A stretch of DNA of 24,515 bases from an uncultured Campylobacter sp. GTDB taxonomy: Bacteria; Campylobacterota; Campylobacteria; Campylobacterales; Campylobacteraceae. Positions 21,174 to 24,515 of this stretch are shown here, piece after piece. Location: contig CALCKS010000267.1 in NCBI GenBank assembly GCA_937965895.1, forward strand, positions 1-24,515, read 5' to 3'. Within the stretch, counting starts at the first letter, position 1. Each line of letters opens with the position of its first letter. Below the pieces are notes generated by a model, which was not told the origin of the DNA, searched no databases, and was given only the letters and a program-made list of their open reading frames with translations. The position numbers were made by a program, and so were the translations under genes.

Positions 21174-21866
21174 GTGAGCGAGCGCGATATCTCGGGGTAC
21201 TTCTACGACGAGGAGTGCGAGTACGTCTATCTCGTGACGGACGGCGGCGAACAAAACTACAAATTTATCTTTAAAGACGACAAAATTTACGCCCAGGACG
21301 GTAGCAATAGTGGCGTACAGGAGTTTATACGCGTCATAAAAAAAATAACGAGCGAGTTTCGCGCCAAGATCGCCGAACACTCCGCCCAGCTTGAAGGCTA
21401 CGAGAAAATTTACGCGGGCAAGAGGGATTTTACTAAATTTATCAAAAAGCACGCGATCTTAAAATACGAAATACGCAAATTTCAAAATAAAATTTCGCAC
21501 TTTTACGAGGCTCTGGCGATCTGTCAAAACGAAAGACCCGAGCTAAAAAAGCAGCTCAAAAACTATGTCTACGAAGCCGGCGTGCTCAAAAACGCAGCCT
21601 GCGAAAACGCCGCTAGGATAGATGATATCTACGCACACGTCCAAAGTCTAAAAAACGACAAAATAAACCAAAACATCTACATCCTGACGCTACTTTCGGC
21701 GCTATTTTTACCACTAAATTTTATCACGGGTTTTTTTGGGATGAACACGAACGGGATGTTTTTAAATGGCTTTCAAAACGGCACGGCAGTAGTCGCGGGT
21801 TTTATGCTCGCGCTTTTTGCAACGCTGGCGGGACTGTTTTATTTTCTAGGCAAACGGCGCGAGTAA
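21174..21866 (+). CDS. Short CorA-like divalent-cation transporter family protein
   Basis: At 230 residues this is shorter than classical CorA (~310), with a reduced N-terminal domain (1-~50, strands such as CEYVYLVTDG). A long helical, Lys/Glu-rich stalk follows (~50-165), then TM1 (~168-187), which ends in the selectivity motif GMN (189-191, in GFFGMNTNGM), and TM2 (~203-225), with a basic KRRE C-terminus facing the cytoplasm. CorA proteins are pentameric Mg2+ (also Co2+/Ni2+) channels; ZntB relatives carry Zn2+. The truncated sensor domain suggests altered gating. The start is GTG 21174 with TAAGGT overlapping the tgt stop, so it is co-transcribed with tgt. The spacer of 108 bases after it contains a possible convergent hairpin and no gene. 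Family is clear from GMN; transported ion is not. Confidence 0.88.
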   Translation: MSERDISGYFYDEECEYVYLVTDGGEQNYKFIFKDDKIYAQDGSNSGVQEFIRVIKKITSEFRAKIAEHSAQLEGYEKIYAGKRDFTKFIKKHAILKYEIRKFQNKISHFYEALAICQNERPELKKQLKNYVYEAGVLKNAACENAARIDDIYAHVQSLKNDKINQNIYILTLLSALFLPLNFITGFFGMNTNGMFLNGFQNGTAVVAGFMLALFATLAGLFYFLGKRRE

Positions 21867-21928
21867 ATTTGCAAGGCCATTTACGGTTAGTCAAATTTAA
21901 CTTACTGCCAAATTTTCCGCAAATTTAA

Positions 21929-21960
21929 CGCACCCAAATCAAAACCGCAAATCAGGTGCG
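21929..21960. terminator. Weak inverted repeat between convergent corA-like and tolC-like genes
   Basis: CGCACC (21929-21934) pairs with GGTGCG (21955-21960) around 20 nt. It lies in the 108-bp convergent spacer where transcripts from both sides should end, but neither strand shows a strong T-run, so it is only a candidate. Confidence 0.25.
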
Positions 21961-21974
21961 CAGCCTGGCAAAAT

Positions 21975-23324
21975 TTACTCCGCGCGCCCAGCCACAGCTT
22001 TATAAATACCGATTTCGTCTTGCAAAATTTTATACTTTTGCGCTAGCGCACTAATCCTGCCTTCAAGCAGCGAATTTTGCGCCTCCAGATAGTTTTTTAG
22101 CTCGGTTTTGCCGTAGTCGTATTTGAGCTTATATATGTCGCTGATAGAGCTTAGATTTCGCAAATTTTCGTTTAAATTTCGCAAGACCGCCTCGTCTTTT
22201 TGCAGGTTTTTATAGCCAGCGTCGATCTCGTTTAGCGCGGTCGTTAGCGTCTGCGCGTAGTTTAGCTTCATCGCTTCAAACTCAAGCTCGGAGATTTTTA
22301 GCTTTGATTTAAGCTTAGAGTAGTTTAAAAACGGCAAATTTATCGCGATATTGCCGCTTAAGAAATTTAGCTTAAGCCCCTCGCTCGCGCTATCTCCGCT
22401 ACCGCTAAGGCCGGCTCCTACCGTGATGCTTGGATAAAAGCTTTTTTCGCTAACCTTGACCCCCAAAAGCGCCTCTTTGATACGAGATATCGCGGCTTGC
22501 AAATCAGGACGCGCGCCGATAACGTAAAGCGGCACGTTTAAATTTACGCCCTGTGGCTGGATATCGCTCAAATTTCCGCTCAAATTTAACTCAAACTCGG
22601 GCCTAACGTTTAGTAGATTTCTTAGCGTTTTTTCTGCCGCGTCAAGGCTCTTGGCTGCGTTTAAAATTCTATTTTTAGCCGAGATCACCGAGCTTTTGAC
22701 CTGCTTTAGGCTTAGCTCTTCTTCCTTGCCGAGCTCAAATTTAGCCTTTATGATGGCTTCTAACTCTTCGTAATTTTTTAGCGTTTTTTCATATAGATTT
22801 ATGCTCTCTTTTTGATACTTCGCTTCAAAATACGCGTCCGCGATGGAGTTAATGAGCGCGAGTCTAGCGGCCTGCAGGTCGTATTTAGTCGCGTTTGCCT
22901 CCCACATGGCGGCGTCTGCGGAGTTTGCGAGCTTGCGCCACAGATCGATCTCGTAGCTTAGCAAGATGCCGCTTTTATAACTCTCGCTCCAGCTGCCGCC
23001 CGTTTTTATATTTTTACCCGTTTCTGCGCCCAAATTTGCGTTAAAGCTAGGCACGAGATCAGCTTGCAAGACGCCTGCTTGAGCTAATGCTTTATTTACG
23101 GCGATGGCCGATTTTGCCAGGTCTATATTATTTTTTAGCGCGAGGCTGATTAGCTCGTTTAGCCTAGGTTCATTATAGCCTCGCCACCACTCGCGCTCCA
23201 GCCTAAAATTCGCCGTCAAATTTGCGCCCTCTTTTAGCAAAATTTGCTCGTAGTTTTCGTTTATCTGCGTTACCGCGCAGCCGCCGAGCAAAAAGGCGGC
23301 TAGGATTATGGAGATTTTTTTCAT
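21975..23324 (-). CDS. TolC/NodT-family outer-membrane efflux lipoprotein
   Basis: This 449-residue outer-membrane factor forms the exit duct of a tripartite efflux pump. The signal peptide ends in the lipobox LLGGC with the lipidated Cys at 16, as in OprM/NodT-type members. Two repeated OEP domains follow. The first (~50-220) has REWWRGYNEPRLNELISLALKNN and DAYFEAKYQ; the second (~260-445) has RPDLQAAISRIKEA, SFYPSITVGAGLSGSGD and LPFLNYSKLK. Long alpha-helical coiled-coil stretches form the periplasmic barrel. It starts one base after the macB stop (TAA-A-ATG) with AAGGGAAT upstream inside macB, so the pair is translationally coupled and should form one pump. A macA adaptor gene is expected beyond the right edge. 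Drug or peptide specificity cannot be told. Confidence 0.93.
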   Translation of the reverse strand: MKKISIILAAFLLGGCAVTQINENYEQILLKEGANLTANFRLEREWWRGYNEPRLNELISLALKNNIDLAKSAIAVNKALAQAGVLQADLVPSFNANLGAETGKNIKTGGSWSESYKSGILLSYEIDLWRKLANSADAAMWEANATKYDLQAARLALINSIADAYFEAKYQKESINLYEKTLKNYEELEAIIKAKFELGKEEELSLKQVKSSVISAKNRILNAAKSLDAAEKTLRNLLNVRPEFELNLSGNLSDIQPQGVNLNVPLYVIGARPDLQAAISRIKEALLGVKVSEKSFYPSITVGAGLSGSGDSASEGLKLNFLSGNIAINLPFLNYSKLKSKLKISELEFEAMKLNYAQTLTTALNEIDAGYKNLQKDEAVLRNLNENLRNLSSISDIYKLKYDYGKTELKNYLEAQNSLLEGRISALAQKYKILQDEIGIYKAVAGRAE

Positions 23325-23325
23325 T

Positions 23326-24515
23326 TTATTCCCTTGAAAGAGCGTCGATCGGATTTAGCTTTGAGGCGCTGCGAGCAGGCATATAGCCGAAAATCACGCC
23401 TATCGCGCTAGAGACGACGAGCGCGACCACGATAGAGGTCTGAGAAAATATCATCTTAATATCGGGTGCGAAATTTTCCGCTAGATAGCCGATACCAAAC
23501 GCCGATCCGACGCCGATGAGTCCGCCGATCAGACACAGCAGTACCGCCTCTATCAAAAACTGCTCTAGGATATTTCCCTGACGAGCGCCGATCGCCATCC
23601 TGATGCCTATCTCTTTGGTTCGCTCGGTTACGGAGACTAGCATGATATTCATCACGCCGATACCGCCCACTAGCAGCGAGATAAAGGCGATACAAGAGAT
23701 CAGTAGCGTCATGGTTCTAGTCGTCTCCTCGATCGTTTTTTTGATAGTGTCGGAGTTTCTAGTGAAAAAGTCCTTTTTGCCGTGCTTGGCGGTTAAAATT
23801 TCCGTTAAACTCTGCTCGGCGATCTGCGCATTTACGCTGTCTTTAACCTTAACCGTGATGGATGATAGGTGCCTATCGCCGGTTAGCTTGTTTATGACCG
23901 CAGTATATGTAGAAAACGTGCGCAGAGTGCTAGAGTCTGCGAACATATTGTCGTTTTTGGCTACTACGCCGATGATTTTAAAGGGGCGTTTGTTAAAAAG
24001 CACCGTTTTGCCTAGCGGATCTTCGTCTGCGAAAAACTGCTCACGAGTAGGCTGATCTATCACGATCACGGACGCCGACTCTGCGACCTCTTGGGCGGTA
24101 AACACTCGTCCGGCCTCGACCTTGTAGCCCATCACGTTTAGGCTCTCCTCGCTACCGCCTTTAATCGTTGCGGAGGCTGATTTATTGCCGTAGGTGAGCG
24201 TGCCGCTAGCAGAAGCGTTTGGCGTGACGCTATCTAGATAGTCTTGCTTAGCTAGCATTGCCGCGTCGCTAACAGTCAGATTTTTAACTCGCTCCGAGCG
24301 CATATCGCCAAAGCCCTTGCCGTTATAGATATCAATCGTGTTCGTTCCGATGCCTCGGATATCGGAGAGGATCTGCTCCTGCGAGCCCTGCCCAAGTGCT
24401 ACTACGCAGATAACCGAGGTGATGCCGATGATGATGCCAAGCATCGTTAGCACCGAACGTAGTTTGTGGCTAAGTATCGCGTTTATCGACATTTTAAAGC
24501 TCTCGATAAACTGAT
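23326..24515 (-). CDS. macB: MacB-type ABC efflux permease, C-terminal part (5' end outside window)
   Basis: An ATG exists at 24492 (MSINAIL...), but the frame stays open to the window edge and the preceding residues (QFIESFK) continue the MacB pattern xESFKMxxxAILxHKLRSxLT. The gene is therefore read as the permease half of a full MacB whose N-terminal ATPase lies beyond the right edge. Visible parts are TM1 (SVLTMLGIIIGITSVICVVALG), a ~230-residue periplasmic core domain, and three C-terminal FtsX TMs. These include TMTLLISCIAFISLLVGGIGVMNIMLVSVTERTKEIGIRMAIGAR, with the typical mechanotransmission motif, and GYMPARSASKLNPIDAL at the end. MacB with MacA and TolC exports macrolides, toxins and peptides by mechanotransmission. 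If the true protein started at 24492 it would be a separate permease with the ATPase as another gene; that alternative is less likely. Confidence 0.9.
   Translation of the reverse strand, partial: QFIESFKMSINAILSHKLRSVLTMLGIIIGITSVICVVALGQGSQEQILSDIRGIGTNTIDIYNGKGFGDMRSERVKNLTVSDAAMLAKQDYLDSVTPNASASGTLTYGNKSASATIKGGSEESLNVMGYKVEAGRVFTAQEVAESASVIVIDQPTREQFFADEDPLGKTVLFNKRPFKIIGVVAKNDNMFADSSTLRTFSTYTAVINKLTGDRHLSSITVKVKDSVNAQIAEQSLTEILTAKHGKKDFFTRNSDTIKKTIEETTRTMTLLISCIAFISLLVGGIGVMNIMLVSVTERTKEIGIRMAIGARQGNILEQFLIEAVLLCLIGGLIGVGSAFGIGYLAENFAPDIKMIFSQTSIVVALVVSSAIGVIFGYMPARSASKLNPIDALSRE

Noticed and set aside
23326..24492. Complete stand-alone FtsX-type permease starting at 24492
   Set aside because: The frame remains open to the right edge and the preceding residues match the MacB linker, so a partial full-length MacB is more likely.
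1..24515. tRNA, rRNA, CRISPR arrays, insertion sequences or phage genes
   Set aside because: Scanning both strands by eye showed no cloverleaf ends, no regularly spaced repeats and no transposase or integrase; a tRNAscan/minced run would settle small cases.

Overview
The window is a 24.5 kb chromosomal stretch that most likely comes from a Campylobacter, probably one of the oral/gut species with moderate GC such as the showae/rectus/curvus group. The basis is protein character, the very frequent AAATTT word, T-rich sequence before TAAAAT-type -10 boxes, and two gene orders I recall from other Campylobacterota: valS next to metN-metI-metQ-metQ-metQ, and tgt / TrkA-like / aroB / mscS / mtaB / ftsH-like. 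The genus is fairly secure; the species is a guess. I see no rRNA, tRNA, CRISPR array, transposase or phage gene.

Left half, + strand (1-11556): the 3' part of a bacterial alpha-2-macroglobulin gene that enters from the left edge and ends at a strong terminator; valS, which carries an in-frame insert of about 73 codons containing a palindromic DNA element; a 47-residue membrane protein; ddh (meso-diaminopimelate dehydrogenase); metN and metI (methionine ABC transporter ATPase and permease); a long structured leader with a possible 19-codon upstream ORF; three tandem metQ paralogues, the last two each preceded by an identical 45-bp terminator-like element; and a DedA-family membrane protein.

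Middle, - strand (11771-19992): seven tightly packed or overlapping genes that look like one operon read right to left: a TrkA/RCK-like regulatory protein, aroB, an MscS-family channel, mtaB (tRNA t6A37 methylthiotransferase), an FtsH-like membrane AAA+ protein whose zinc-protease motif is destroyed, mog, and an unrecognised multi-pass membrane protein.

Right end: from a 35-bp divergent promoter region, tgt (queuosine tRNA-guanine transglycosylase) and a short CorA-like protein are read on the + strand. Facing them on the - strand is a macB-tolC-type efflux pair (macB runs off the right edge).

The points most worth a second look are the metQ leader, with mutually exclusive hairpins, a sequestered ribosome binding site and an upstream ORF; the palindromic in-frame insert in valS; the protease-dead FtsH paralogue in a conserved operon; the altered ligand-site motif of the second MetQ; and the shared -10 box of the divergent tgt promoter with possible leaderless tgt mRNA.
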